Shown piece by piece: positions 44,028 through 51,685 of a stretch of 64,000 nucleotides of DNA; positions within the stretch are counted from its first letter, which is position 1; the number at the start of each line of letters is the position of its first letter. A program made the position numbers and the translations under genes. The stretch lies in NCBI GenBank assembly GCA_963707075.1, contig CAVPOX010000004.1, positions 186,001 through 250,000 on the forward strand. The letters run 5' to 3'. Below the pieces are notes generated by a model. That model was not told the origin of the DNA, did not search any database, and worked only from the letters and a program-made list of their open reading frames with translations. The DNA is from CAXMQZ01 sp963707075. GTDB lineage: Bacteria; Acidobacteriota; Thermoanaerobaculia; Multivoradales; JAHEKO01.

Positions 44028-45361
44028 GAGACTTCCTCCCCGCCTGCCGGACTGTGATTCAGGCGTTGTGACGAGCGCGTGGCCTTCGTGAACAGGAGCT
44101 GGGCGTCACTGACCGTCTTTTCTAGAAAGCCACCTTCGCAGTAGCTGAAGTAGAAGTGCCACTTGCGTCGCTCGGCTGGCGACAGGCCAAGGGCCGCGAT
44201 GGGGTCGTCGTGCGCCACGAATCGACGACGCCATTCGGCCAGGGTGCGGGCATAGTGCGGGGTCAGGTCGTCGAGGTCCACCAGTGCCAGGGCCGTGCGC
44301 TGCCCGACGCAGTCCTCAATGCGCTCGAGAGACGGCAGCAGGCCGCCAGGAAAGATGTAGTGCTGGATGAAATCGACGGAGCGTCGATAGCTTCCATAGC
44401 GCTCAGCCGGAATCATGATGGCCTGAATCAGGGCCAGGCCTCCGGGTTCCAGCAACTCGTCGAGGACCTCGAAGTAGTGAGGCAGGTAGGCGTGCCCGAC
44501 GGCCTCGATCATCTCGATGGAGACCAGTTTGTCAAAGCGCTGGCCGAGGAGTGCGGGTAGCTGGCGATAGTCCTGCTTCACGACCGACACCCTGTCGGCC
44601 AGGCCTGCCTGCGCTACAGCCTGCGTGGCATAGTCGAACTGCCGCTGCGAGATCGTGGTCGTGATGACCTCGCATCCGTAGTTGCCGGCGGCGTGCATGG
44701 CCAGGCCTCCCCAACCGGTGCCGATCTCCACCAGGCGATCGTGCGCGCTGAGCTGGAGCTTGCGGCAGATCGTGTCGAGCTTGAACTGTTGGGCGGTCTC
44801 GAGCGTCGCCTCCTCGCCGGGATAGATAGCGCAAGAGTAGGTGAGGGTCGGGTCGAGAAACTGCGCGAAGAACGCGTTGCCGGTGTCATAGTGCGCCGCG
44901 ATGTTGCGAATGCTGCCCGCCCGGGTGTTAGCGCGCAGGTTGTGCAGGAGTCGTCGCAGCGGGGCCGTAAGCCGTGCCGTGCCATTGTCGAGCCTCTCCA
45001 TCGCATCCTGATTTCTGGCCAGAACTCGGACGACCGCGGTCAGATCAGGCGTCGACCAGAGCGCGTCGCAGTAGGCTTCCCCGGCTCCGATGGAGCCTCC
45101 CCAGGCCAGTCGTTCCCAGAACGCACCGTCGTGAACGACGACCCGACCGCGCAGCGTCTGCGCTGCCGCATCCTCACCAAAGACCAACCTCCCGCCGCCT
45201 TCCTCCACCTCCAGCCGGCCGGCCCCGATTCTTCGCAGCCGTTGCACCACGAGCTTGCGGGCCAGGGTGCGCAGCCAGGGCTCCGACTGGCCGGTGTTCA
45301 GCTCGGCGAAGAGGTCTGCTCGTGCTTCGGGTGCGGATAGAACGGTATCTTCTTTCGCCAT
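44012..45361 (-). CDS. cyclopropane-fatty-acyl-phospholipid synthase family protein
   Basis: 449 residues from ATG 45361, whose ribosome site GGAGG lies 11-15 bases upstream. It has the N-terminal lipid-binding domain of CFA synthases (LAWGGSIGAGEAYCDALWST) and the catalytic fold: IAAHYDTGNAFFAQFLDPTL, TYSCAIYPGEEATLETAQQF, LVEIGTGWGGLAMHAAG, SIEMIEAVGHAYL and the HYIFPGGLLPSLE segment. CFA synthase adds a methylene from SAM to cis double bonds of phospholipid acyl chains; relatives add a methyl without ring closure. Its first 64 bp overlap the 3' end of the DUF1365 gene in another frame, an unusually long coupling overlap. Confidence 0.93.
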   Translation of the reverse strand: MAKEDTVLSAPEARADLFAELNTGQSEPWLRTLARKLVVQRLRRIGAGRLEVEEGGGRLVFGEDAAAQTLRGRVVVHDGAFWERLAWGGSIGAGEAYCDALWSTPDLTAVVRVLARNQDAMERLDNGTARLTAPLRRLLHNLRANTRAGSIRNIAAHYDTGNAFFAQFLDPTLTYSCAIYPGEEATLETAQQFKLDTICRKLQLSAHDRLVEIGTGWGGLAMHAAGNYGCEVITTTISQRQFDYATQAVAQAGLADRVSVVKQDYRQLPALLGQRFDKLVSIEMIEAVGHAYLPHYFEVLDELLEPGGLALIQAIMIPAERYGSYRRSVDFIQHYIFPGGLLPSLERIEDCVGQRTALALVDLDDLTPHYARTLAEWRRRFVAHDDPIAALGLSPAERRKWHFYFSYCEGGFLEKTVSDAQLLFTKATRSSQRLNHSPAGGEEVSCSGH

Positions 45362-46080
45362 AGCTTGAGCGCCTCCCAGTGTATCCAGAACACGATACGC
45401 AGGGTGATCAGAGGGTATCTGGCCAGGGCCAGAGCCATGTTTCGGCCGCTCGCCTCGCGCCGGTCGAGCGTCAGCGTGGCATCGAAGAGATCGACGCCGT
45501 CGGCCGAGTTTTCAATATGGACGAGCAGCTTCTCGTCGGGAACGTTCGTGCGCCAGCGGTAGTCGATCTCCATGGGCATGAACGGGGAGACGTGGAAGCG
45601 CTTGGCCGAGTGGAAGCTCTTCGTGCCGGCCGCACCCTCATCGTTCCTGTTGTCGAGGACATAGCAGTGCCGTTCGCCCCAGGGCGTGTTGTGGACCTCG
45701 GCGACCAGCGTTTCGAGGCGTTCACCCGCAGGGTCGAAACAGTAGTAGAGACTGACCGGGTTGAAGCAATGCCCGAAGTAGCGCAGGTGGGTCAGTAGGC
45801 GAATCGGTCCCTGAGGCCGCCAGCGGATCTCATGCTCGACCAGATCGCGCACTGCCGTATCGAGGTCCAGGCCAGAGTCGCCGAGGTGATCGCGTCGATC
45901 GAACCAGGCCAGGTTACGGCGGCCGTTCGACCAGAGCCAGCGCCGGGCGAAGACCGTATCGAGCTCCCCCAGGTCGAGGTACATGAGGAAAAGGGGATAG
46001 CGAAAGGCGTGCTCGCGCGGTGCGAAGCGGCGATGCCGAACCTGACCGACATAGATCGCGCTGGCCAGTCGACGGTTCAC
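45298..46080 (-). CDS. DUF1365 protein
   Basis: 260 residues from a GTG overlapping the preceding stop by four bases (GTGA). Family features: YVGQVRHRRFAPREHAFRYP, LLTHLRYFGHCFNPVSLYYC, VHNTPWGERHCYVL, KRFHVSPFMPMEIDYRWR. DUF1365 proteins occur with flavin amine oxidases and CFA-like methylases; in Rhodobacter sphaeroides this gene set has been tied to furan-containing fatty acids made after singlet oxygen stress, and I believe a DUF1365 protein is the oxygen-inserting component, although I am not certain of that mapping. Soluble or peripheral membrane protein. Confidence 0.9.
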   Translation of the reverse strand: MNRRLASAIYVGQVRHRRFAPREHAFRYPLFLMYLDLGELDTVFARRWLWSNGRRNLAWFDRRDHLGDSGLDLDTAVRDLVEHEIRWRPQGPIRLLTHLRYFGHCFNPVSLYYCFDPAGERLETLVAEVHNTPWGERHCYVLDNRNDEGAAGTKSFHSAKRFHVSPFMPMEIDYRWRTNVPDEKLLVHIENSADGVDLFDATLTLDRREASGRNMALALARYPLITLRIVFWIHWEALKLWRKKIPFYPHPKHEQTSSPS

Positions 46081-47315
46081 AGCCCGACCCCGAACTGCTG
46101 ACCGACGGTGAGCGCGCTCACCACACCGTCTTCGTGAAAGCCATGCCGCCAGTAGGCCCCGCAGTAGTGGATGCGATCAACGCCGCTGATCTCGGCGTGC
46201 CGGTCCTGCGCTGCGACCGCGGGTTCGGTGAAAAGCGGGTGCTCGAAGTCGAAGCTGGCGATCCTGCTCTTGCCCGTGATCTCGTCCTGAGTGTTGAGCG
46301 ACACACAGTAAGCCGATTCGACAGGCAGGCTCTGGAGTTGGGTCATGTTGTAGGTGACGACGACGGGCCGGTCGGCCTCTCGGGGAATGCGGTAGTTCCA
46401 GCTCGCCCAGGCTTTTCTCCTCGTTGGCAGGACGGACTCGTCCGTGTGCACGACGGCATGGTTCGGCTGGTAACTGATGGCGCCGAGAATCTCGCGCTCG
46501 AGCGCAGTGGGGGAAGCGAGAATGCGAAGCGCCTGGTCGCTGTGCGCGGCTACGACCACCTGGTCGAAGCTCTCGGTCCCCTCGTCGGTCGACACCTCCA
46601 CTCCGGCGGGGGACCTGTTCAGCCGGCGCACCGGGGTGCGCAACCGGATGCGATCCACGAACGGCGCGGTGAGCTTCTCGACGTACCGCTGCGAGCCTCC
46701 ACGAATCACACGCCAGGGATGGTAGCCGCGGGTACCGAGCAGTCGATGATTGTCGAGGAAGCGCAGGATGAATCGTGCCGGGGTGTCTAGAGCCCGCCGG
46801 GGCTCGGTCGACCAGATCGCGGCGGTCAGCGGGATGATGTAGTGCTCGACCAGGGCGGGGCTGAGCCGATGGTCGGTGAGGAAGTCGCCCAAGGTGCCCG
46901 CGAGTCCGTTACCGAGGGCCTGCCTGGCGGCCTTGTTGAATCGCAGAATCTCACCGGCGAGGCGGTAATGGCTAGGCCGCAGCAGGTTGGAGCGCTGGGC
47001 GAAAAAGGTGTCCAGATTGGTCCCGGCATATTCGAGACCAGTGCGATCGCTGCGGACGCTGAAGCTCATCGTGGTCGGTTGGGTCGCGACCTCTAGCTCG
47101 GCGAGTAGCTTGACGAAGTTGGGATAGCTTGCCTCGTTGTAGACGATGAAACCGGCGTCGACGGCGAGTGGGCCGTCTTCACACTCGACCTTGGTCGTCA
47201 CCGTGTGGCCGCCAATGTAGTCGTTGGCCTCGAAGACGTTGATCTCATGCTCGCGGCTCAGCAGATAGGCCGCGACCAGTCCAGAGATGCCGGTGCCGAT
47301 GATGGCGATCTTCAT
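46077..47315 (-). CDS. flavin amine-oxidase-like protein (COG2907)
   Basis: 412 residues from ATG 47315, giving MKIAIIGTGISGLVAAYLLS, a perfect FAD dinucleotide-binding start; the upstream in-frame ATG at 47378 would add a non-conserved leader. The middle has FIVYNEASYPNFVKLLAELE and RTGLEYAGTNLDTFFAQRSN, and the C-terminus IHYCGAYWRHGFHEDGVVSA, where FAD is contacted. COG2907 proteins are predicted to oxidise or desaturate modified acyl chains; the Rhodobacter relative has been reported as the desaturase of the furan fatty acid pathway. First gene of the six-gene lipid operon and divergent from an SDR gene across an AT-rich region. Confidence 0.9.
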   Translation of the reverse strand: MKIAIIGTGISGLVAAYLLSREHEINVFEANDYIGGHTVTTKVECEDGPLAVDAGFIVYNEASYPNFVKLLAELEVATQPTTMSFSVRSDRTGLEYAGTNLDTFFAQRSNLLRPSHYRLAGEILRFNKAARQALGNGLAGTLGDFLTDHRLSPALVEHYIIPLTAAIWSTEPRRALDTPARFILRFLDNHRLLGTRGYHPWRVIRGGSQRYVEKLTAPFVDRIRLRTPVRRLNRSPAGVEVSTDEGTESFDQVVVAAHSDQALRILASPTALEREILGAISYQPNHAVVHTDESVLPTRRKAWASWNYRIPREADRPVVVTYNMTQLQSLPVESAYCVSLNTQDEITGKSRIASFDFEHPLFTEPAVAAQDRHAEISGVDRIHYCGAYWRHGFHEDGVVSALTVGQQFGVGL

Positions 47316-47364
47316 GTCACGACGGGTTGCGTTCGGTGTCGATTCTAACGATTCGATGGGGATG

Positions 47365-47390
47365 CATGTTTGAAACATTCAAAACATTCA
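47365..47390. promoter_or_regulatory. operator-like repeats in divergent promoter region
   Basis: ATGTTTGAAACAT (47365-47377, 6-bp arms) runs into two perfect tandem copies of AAACATTCA (47373-47381 and 47382-47390). It lies 50 bp before the first gene of the lipid operon in a stretch far more AT-rich than its surroundings. A regulator of the MerR or LitR type would fit the gene set, but none is encoded in the window. Confidence 0.45.
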
Positions 47391-47422
47391 CATCCTACTG
47401 AAAATCCTAATAAATGCAAGGG

Positions 47423-47449
47423 TTGACTTCGTCTTGCCATCGGTATTAG
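47423..47449 (+). promoter_or_regulatory. possible promoter for the SDR gene
   Basis: TTGACT (47423-47428) and TATTAG (47444-47449) with a 15-bp spacer, about 100 bp ahead of the SDR start codon. The spacer is short for a vegetative promoter, so this is a weak call. Confidence 0.3.
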
Positions 47450-47545
47450 TACGAAAGTGAACGTTATGAAAGTTTATATAAAGACAACAAATGAGGCCAC
47501 GGCAGATCAGGCCGATCGCCAAGAGGGACCTCGAAGGAGTTCGAC

Positions 47546-48418
47546 ATGAGCAAGAAGGTACTGATAACGGGAACCAGCAGCGGATTTGGCAATCTGATGA
47601 CTCATACCCTGCTCCAGATTGGCCACGCCGTTGCGGCATCCATGCGGGATGTCGAAGGCCGGAACCGGTCGGTGGCAGATGCGTTGCGGCAGGCGGGAGC
47701 GCAGGTGGTCGAGATGGATGTGACCGACGACGGCAGTTTTCAGCGGGGCACGGCGGAGGCCATTGAAGCCCTGGGCGGGCTCGATGTGCTGATCAACAAC
47801 GCCGGTGTGGGTGTGCTCGGTCTGCAGGAGGCCTTTGCACCGGACGACTGGCAGAAGCTTTTTGACATCAACGTTTTCGGGGTCCAGCGCGTAACCAGGG
47901 CGGTGCTGCCTACGATGCGTGAACAGGGATCGGGGCTTCTGATGTTTGTCTCCAGCATCCTTGGCCGCATGGCGCTGCCCTTCTTTGGCCCCTACAACGC
48001 TTCGAAGTACGCGCTCGAAGCCCTGGCAGACAACTACCGCTCCGAGCTCTCGCGCTTCGGCATCGACTCAGTGGTCATCGAACCCGGAGGCTTCAGCACG
48101 GGCTTCGGCGAGCGATTGCTGATGCCGAGCGACTCCGAAAGACTGTCTGCGCTCGGCGATTTTGCCGAGGCTCCGATGCAGATGATGGAAGCTTTTGGTG
48201 AAAACATGACTGGCAACGATGCTCCCGACCCACAGTGGATCGCCGATGCGACTGCCGGGCTGATCGAGACACCGGCTGGCCAGCGTCCCTTCCGCACGGT
48301 CGTCGACGGCCTGGGAATGGGCGACCTCATCGACCCCTACAACCAGCAGCATCAGGAGCTGACCGAGGGAATCTTCGAGTCGATGGGCATGTCCGAGATG
48401 TTGACGCTGAAGAGCTAG
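47546..48418 (+). CDS. short-chain dehydrogenase/reductase (SDR)
   Basis: 290 residues, ribosome site GAAGGAG. Classical SDR motifs: cofactor loop TGTSSGFG, LINNAGVGV, catalytic Ser in FVSSILGRMA, YNASKYALEAL with the Tyr and Lys, and VVIEPGGF. Oxidoreductase acting on an alcohol or ketone with NAD(P)H; substrate unknown. SDR genes are often found next to CFA/DUF1295/DUF1365 lipid clusters, and here it is divergent from that operon across a shared regulatory region, suggesting joint control. A hairpin follows the stop. Confidence 0.92.
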   Translation: MSKKVLITGTSSGFGNLMTHTLLQIGHAVAASMRDVEGRNRSVADALRQAGAQVVEMDVTDDGSFQRGTAEAIEALGGLDVLINNAGVGVLGLQEAFAPDDWQKLFDINVFGVQRVTRAVLPTMREQGSGLLMFVSSILGRMALPFFGPYNASKYALEALADNYRSELSRFGIDSVVIEPGGFSTGFGERLLMPSDSERLSALGDFAEAPMQMMEAFGENMTGNDAPDPQWIADATAGLIETPAGQRPFRTVVDGLGMGDLIDPYNQQHQELTEGIFESMGMSEMLTLKS

Positions 48419-48433
48419 CGTGGATTCCTGGAT

Positions 48434-48458
48434 GCAAGGGCATCGACTGAGCCCTTGC
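48434..48458 (+). terminator. hairpin after SDR gene
   Basis: GCAAGGGC, 9-base loop, GCCCTTGC: perfect 8-bp stem 16 bases after the stop. No T-run follows, so strength is uncertain. Confidence 0.55.
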
Positions 48459-48486
48459 CGGTTCTCCTCTCAGACAGGGTCTCGAG

Positions 48487-48631
48487 ATGGTGCTGTCGCC
48501 GGAGCTCGAATCGCTCACCCGCTACCAGGTGAGACCGGAACCCTGGGAGTACACGGTGCGTCTGCGACCCTATGCGGTTGGGGGAGAAAGCTGCCGAAGA
48601 CCTCTACCTGCAGCGGCTACCGGGGCGCTAG
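48487..48631 (+). pseudogene. possible remnant of a small ORF, frameshifted
   Basis: From ATG 48487 the reading is MVLSPELESLTRYQVRPEPW then EYTVRLRPYAVGG; in the next frame AAEDLYLQRLPGR ends at TAG 48629-48631. One base change in the G-run at 48585-48590 would join them into a 48-residue protein. I do not recognise it, and chance is not excluded. Confidence 0.3.
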
Positions 48632-49932
48632 GGCGGGAAGACGATCCAGTCCCCAAAGTCGCCTGATTCGAATCCACTCAAGAAAATAGGCGACGCCGGG
48701 ATCTGTAGCGGCCAGCTCATGAAGACGCCGTCCCCGCTGCCATCCGGTCCCTCCCAGGCGGTAACAAAACTACCTGTCTCCAGATCTGCTGCCACGACAG
48801 GCGATGTTTGGGAGCCTGAGGTAGTGGTATTGACCAGAAGTTCCCCGCTTGTGGGGATGCCGTTAAAGTCGTACTTGCGAGCATAGACCCCCAGAAAGCT
48901 CCCATCCTGTCCTTGACTGGCCCAGGCCACCACGAAATTTCCGATGGCATCCATGGCTACCGAGGGTCTCCCCTGGTAACTCGCCGTTGTTGTATTGACT
49001 CTGAATTCCTGACCTTCAAGAGAGCCGTTGAGTTTGATTCTCTGGCCATAAATATCGTAAGTATCCAAGCTCCCGGTGATGGAGCTGTCTTCCCAGACAA
49101 CGATACCCCGACCGTTCCAACTCATGGCGGCGGACGGGCTGGTCTGATTGCCGGCGGTAGTGGAATTCACCAGAAATTCACTATTTGCCGGAGTCCCATT
49201 GGAGGTGTACATCTGTGCGTAGACTCCGATTCCGTCACCATCCTGCCCCCCATGGGCTTCCCAGGCCACCAGAAAATTGCTGTAGTTGTCCATACCGATG
49301 GAAGATTTCGTTTGCACGCCTGTGGTTGTGGTATTCACCTTGAATATATCGGCCCAGGGAGTACCGTTGTTCTTGTATCTTCTGGCATAGATTCCGTACG
49401 AGTCCCCATCTAGACTGTCCCAGGCCACTACAAAATCGCCGCTACCAGAAGCCATTGCGATTGAAGGGTACTGCTTGGCAAGGGAATCGTTCGTGATGAA
49501 CTGATTGCCCAGGAAACCACCATTGCTGCCATATCTCCAGGCCCAGATTTGAAGATTGCCCAAGCCGTTGGTGTCGTTTTCGAACACGACGACGAAGTTC
49601 CCATCGCGATCCATCGCGGTTGCAGGATTCCGTTGATTGTATGACGCTGCATACACCGCGAACTCGACTCCCACAGGGTCGCCATTGCTGTCGAATCTCT
49701 GGGCATAGACGTCAGACAGCGCGAGGTTCCCACCGCTTTGCCCCTGGCTTTCCCAGGTGACCACGAAATCGCCATCGGCATCCATCGCCACCGAAGGATC
49801 TGTCTGACCACTCAGCGTATAGGTGTTCACCCTAGTCTCATCGGCCGCTGCCCAACTCGCACTGACCATGATCAAGCTCCCCGCGATAGCTACTAGACCC
49901 AGGCTCCGCTTTAGCTTCTCTAGATGTTCCAT
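48628..49932 (-). CDS. secreted repeat protein
   Basis: 434 residues from ATG 49932 (ribosome site GGAGGGA). Signal peptide LVAIAGSLIMVSASWAA. The mature chain is seven or so repeats of about 50 residues with the pattern SVAMDADGDFVVTWESQGQS ... DVYAQRFDSNGDPVG ... FRVNTTT, which should form a beta-propeller or beta-solenoid. Such repeats occur in large secreted adhesin-like proteins of environmental bacteria. The C-terminal 20 residues include IFLSGFESGDFGDW, similar to the end of the secreted protein at 32336. The repeats are Thr- and Asn-rich, and the base composition of this gene is lower in GC than its neighbours, hinting at transfer or relaxed codon use. Function unknown. Confidence 0.85.
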   Translation of the reverse strand: MEHLEKLKRSLGLVAIAGSLIMVSASWAAADETRVNTYTLSGQTDPSVAMDADGDFVVTWESQGQSGGNLALSDVYAQRFDSNGDPVGVEFAVYAASYNQRNPATAMDRDGNFVVVFENDTNGLGNLQIWAWRYGSNGGFLGNQFITNDSLAKQYPSIAMASGSGDFVVAWDSLDGDSYGIYARRYKNNGTPWADIFKVNTTTTGVQTKSSIGMDNYSNFLVAWEAHGGQDGDGIGVYAQMYTSNGTPANSEFLVNSTTAGNQTSPSAAMSWNGRGIVVWEDSSITGSLDTYDIYGQRIKLNGSLEGQEFRVNTTTASYQGRPSVAMDAIGNFVVAWASQGQDGSFLGVYARKYDFNGIPTSGELLVNTTTSGSQTSPVVAADLETGSFVTAWEGPDGSGDGVFMSWPLQIPASPIFLSGFESGDFGDWIVFPP

Positions 49933-50095
49933 GACGACTCCCTCCAGGGCGTCATTGGTCAATGGAGAGGACTCTGTGAGTAGCGCGGCCGATGCCCCTT
50001 CCATTCACGCTTTTGTTTGGGAAACGACTCTCGATGTATTCACATAGGTATCATGGGAGTCCCCCAGGCACACCACCCGTAAGGGTGGGAATGGG

Positions 50096-50489
50096 ATCAA
50101 GGTGCTGCGCGAGGTCGTGGCCGAGGCGAGGATCTCTCCAGGTACATTGCCCAGGGAGCGATTCCACCTCCAGTGCGCTGAAGCGAATACCGGAGCGACG
50201 TGGAAAACCCGAGCCCCTGACTACACTCGATGAAGCACGACAGGAGAGGACTCTTCGTTTCCCTCCTGTATTGCCCGGAGGGCGCACGGTTCTCTTCACC
50301 TCCGACACCTTCGAGACCACCGAGTTCCAAGATGACGCGCGCATCGAGGCGGTCTTCGACGTCGCCAGTGACGGCCGGGTCCTGTTTCTCTCGAATGCTC
50401 AGGAGGAAGCTGCACGCACCGAAGTAGGAGTCGTTCTCAACTCGGTCGTGGAAGTCGCAGCGCAGAAGAACAGGGCCTTGACGGATTGA
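50096..50489 (+). pseudogene. remnant of a Ser/Thr kinase-PD40 gene
   Basis: Three separate pieces of a kinase gene are joined by deletions. IKVLREVVAE (50096-50125) matches the beta3 strand of kinases (IKVLPEVVAE in the gene at 61397). In another frame, LKRIPERRGKPEPLTTLDEA followed by LPGGRTVLFTSDTFETTEFQ and DDARIEAV matches the propeller of that same kinase. Then DGRVLFLSNAQEEAARTEVG runs into VVLNSVVEVA, the typical family C-terminus. About 2.2 kb of an ordinary kinase gene is missing. It lies just upstream of the benzoyl-CoA operon. Confidence 0.8.
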
Positions 50490-50491
50490 AC

Positions 50492-50534
50492 CCTGCCCAT
50501 CGGGGTGGGGCGGATCCTGCCCATTGGGGTGAGG
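50492..50534. repeat. tandem 19-bp repeat, two units
   Basis: CCTGCCCATCGGGGTGGGG (50492-50510) and CCTGCCCATTGGGGTGAGG (50516-50534), 17 of 19 identical, 24-bp period. Each can form a small GC hairpin. It lies between the kinase remnant and the bcr operon. Confidence 0.6.
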
Positions 50535-50547
50535 CTTTTGATGGCGC

Positions 50548-50583
50548 TATTTAGGAATAATGGTTCCTGAATTCGTATTTAGG
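50548..50583 (+). promoter_or_regulatory. candidate control region of the benzoyl-CoA operon
   Basis: TATTTAGG occurs twice, 28 bp apart (50548-50555 and 50576-50583), and between and over the first copy lies AGGAA-6-TTCCT (50553-50568). It is 27 bp ahead of the first start codon. The Rrf2 regulator at the end of the operon could bind here; no experimental basis. Confidence 0.35.
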
Positions 50584-50609
50584 CCCGAACCCACTACAAA
50601 GGGGTGCCT

Positions 50610-51683
50610 ATGCTGATTTCGGGATGGATGGTGCATCAGGGCGGCGAGCCGATGAGGCTGGAAGCGCGCGAGGCCTCGCCTGGTTCCGGCGAGGTGCTGG
50701 TCGCAGTCGCCGGCTGCGGGGTTTGCCACACCGATTTGGGCTTCTACTACGAAGGCGTACCGACTCGGCACCCGTTGCCGCTGGTGCTGGGACACGAGAT
50801 CAGCGGACGCGTTATCGAGGCGGGTGAGGGCGCGCAGCGCTGGATCGGTGCGCCGGTCGTCGTGCCGGCGGTCATTCCCTGCGGTGAATGCGAGGCCTGT
50901 GTTGCTGGTCAGGGGTCGATCTGTCCGCGGCAGATCTTCCCTGGCAATGACATACACGGTGGCTTCGCCACCCATGTGGTGGTGCCGATGACGGGTCTCT
51001 GTCCCGTGCCTGATCTGTCGGACGAGGGGGTCAATCCCGGCCAGCTCGGTCTGTCTGCCTTGGCAGTGATCGCCGACGCGGTATCGACGCCTTACCAGGC
51101 ACTCGACCGGGCGCGGGTAGGCGAGGGCGATCTGGTGGTCTTTGTGGGCGGTGGCGGTGTCGGTGGTTTCGGGATACAAATCGCTGCTGCGCTGGGCGCC
51201 AGGGTGGCGGCGATCGATCTCGACTCCGGGCGTCTGGCGCTGCTCGCTGACCACGGTGCCGATCTGACTCTCGACAACTCCGAGCTCGACTTCAGGCAAC
51301 TCAAGTCGCGCCTCAAGGAGTTTGCCGCCGAGCACGGGATACCGAGTTGGCGACGGAAGATCTTCGAGTGTTCGGGTACTCCTGGCGGGCAGACGACCGC
51401 CTTCGGCCTGCTGACCCATGGCGGCTATCTCGGGGTGGTCGGCTATACCCCGCGGAAGGTCGACATCCGCCTGTCCAATCTCATGGCGCTCGATGCCATC
51501 GCCGCGGGCAACTGGGGATGCCTGCCAGAGCACTATCCTGCAGTACTCGAACTGGTTCTCTCAGGGATGGTCGCTCTGGAGCCGTTTGTCGAATACCGAC
51601 CCCTGTCGTCGATCAACGAGTCGTTCGCCGACATCCACGCACGGCGGATCTCCCGTCGACTCATCCTCTCTCCGGAGTCCTGA
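50610..51683 (+). CDS. had: 6-hydroxycyclohex-1-ene-1-carbonyl-CoA dehydrogenase
   Basis: 357 residues from ATG 50610 (ribosome site AAAGGGG). Zinc alcohol-dehydrogenase fold: catalytic zinc CGVCHTDLGF and GHEISG, four structural-zinc cysteines in PCGECEACVAGQGSICPR, NAD site FVGGGGVGGFGIQIAAALGA. It oxidises 6-hydroxycyclohexene-carbonyl-CoA to the 6-oxo compound with NAD. Identity rests on the fold and on the next genes (oah, dch, bcrCBAD), which form the known upper benzoyl-CoA pathway. First gene of the operon; three bases separate its stop from oah. Confidence 0.88.
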   Translation: MLISGWMVHQGGEPMRLEAREASPGSGEVLVAVAGCGVCHTDLGFYYEGVPTRHPLPLVLGHEISGRVIEAGEGAQRWIGAPVVVPAVIPCGECEACVAGQGSICPRQIFPGNDIHGGFATHVVVPMTGLCPVPDLSDEGVNPGQLGLSALAVIADAVSTPYQALDRARVGEGDLVVFVGGGGVGGFGIQIAAALGARVAAIDLDSGRLALLADHGADLTLDNSELDFRQLKSRLKEFAAEHGIPSWRRKIFECSGTPGGQTTAFGLLTHGGYLGVVGYTPRKVDIRLSNLMALDAIAAGNWGCLPEHYPAVLELVLSGMVALEPFVEYRPLSSINESFADIHARRISRRLILSPES

Positions 51684-51685
51684 AG

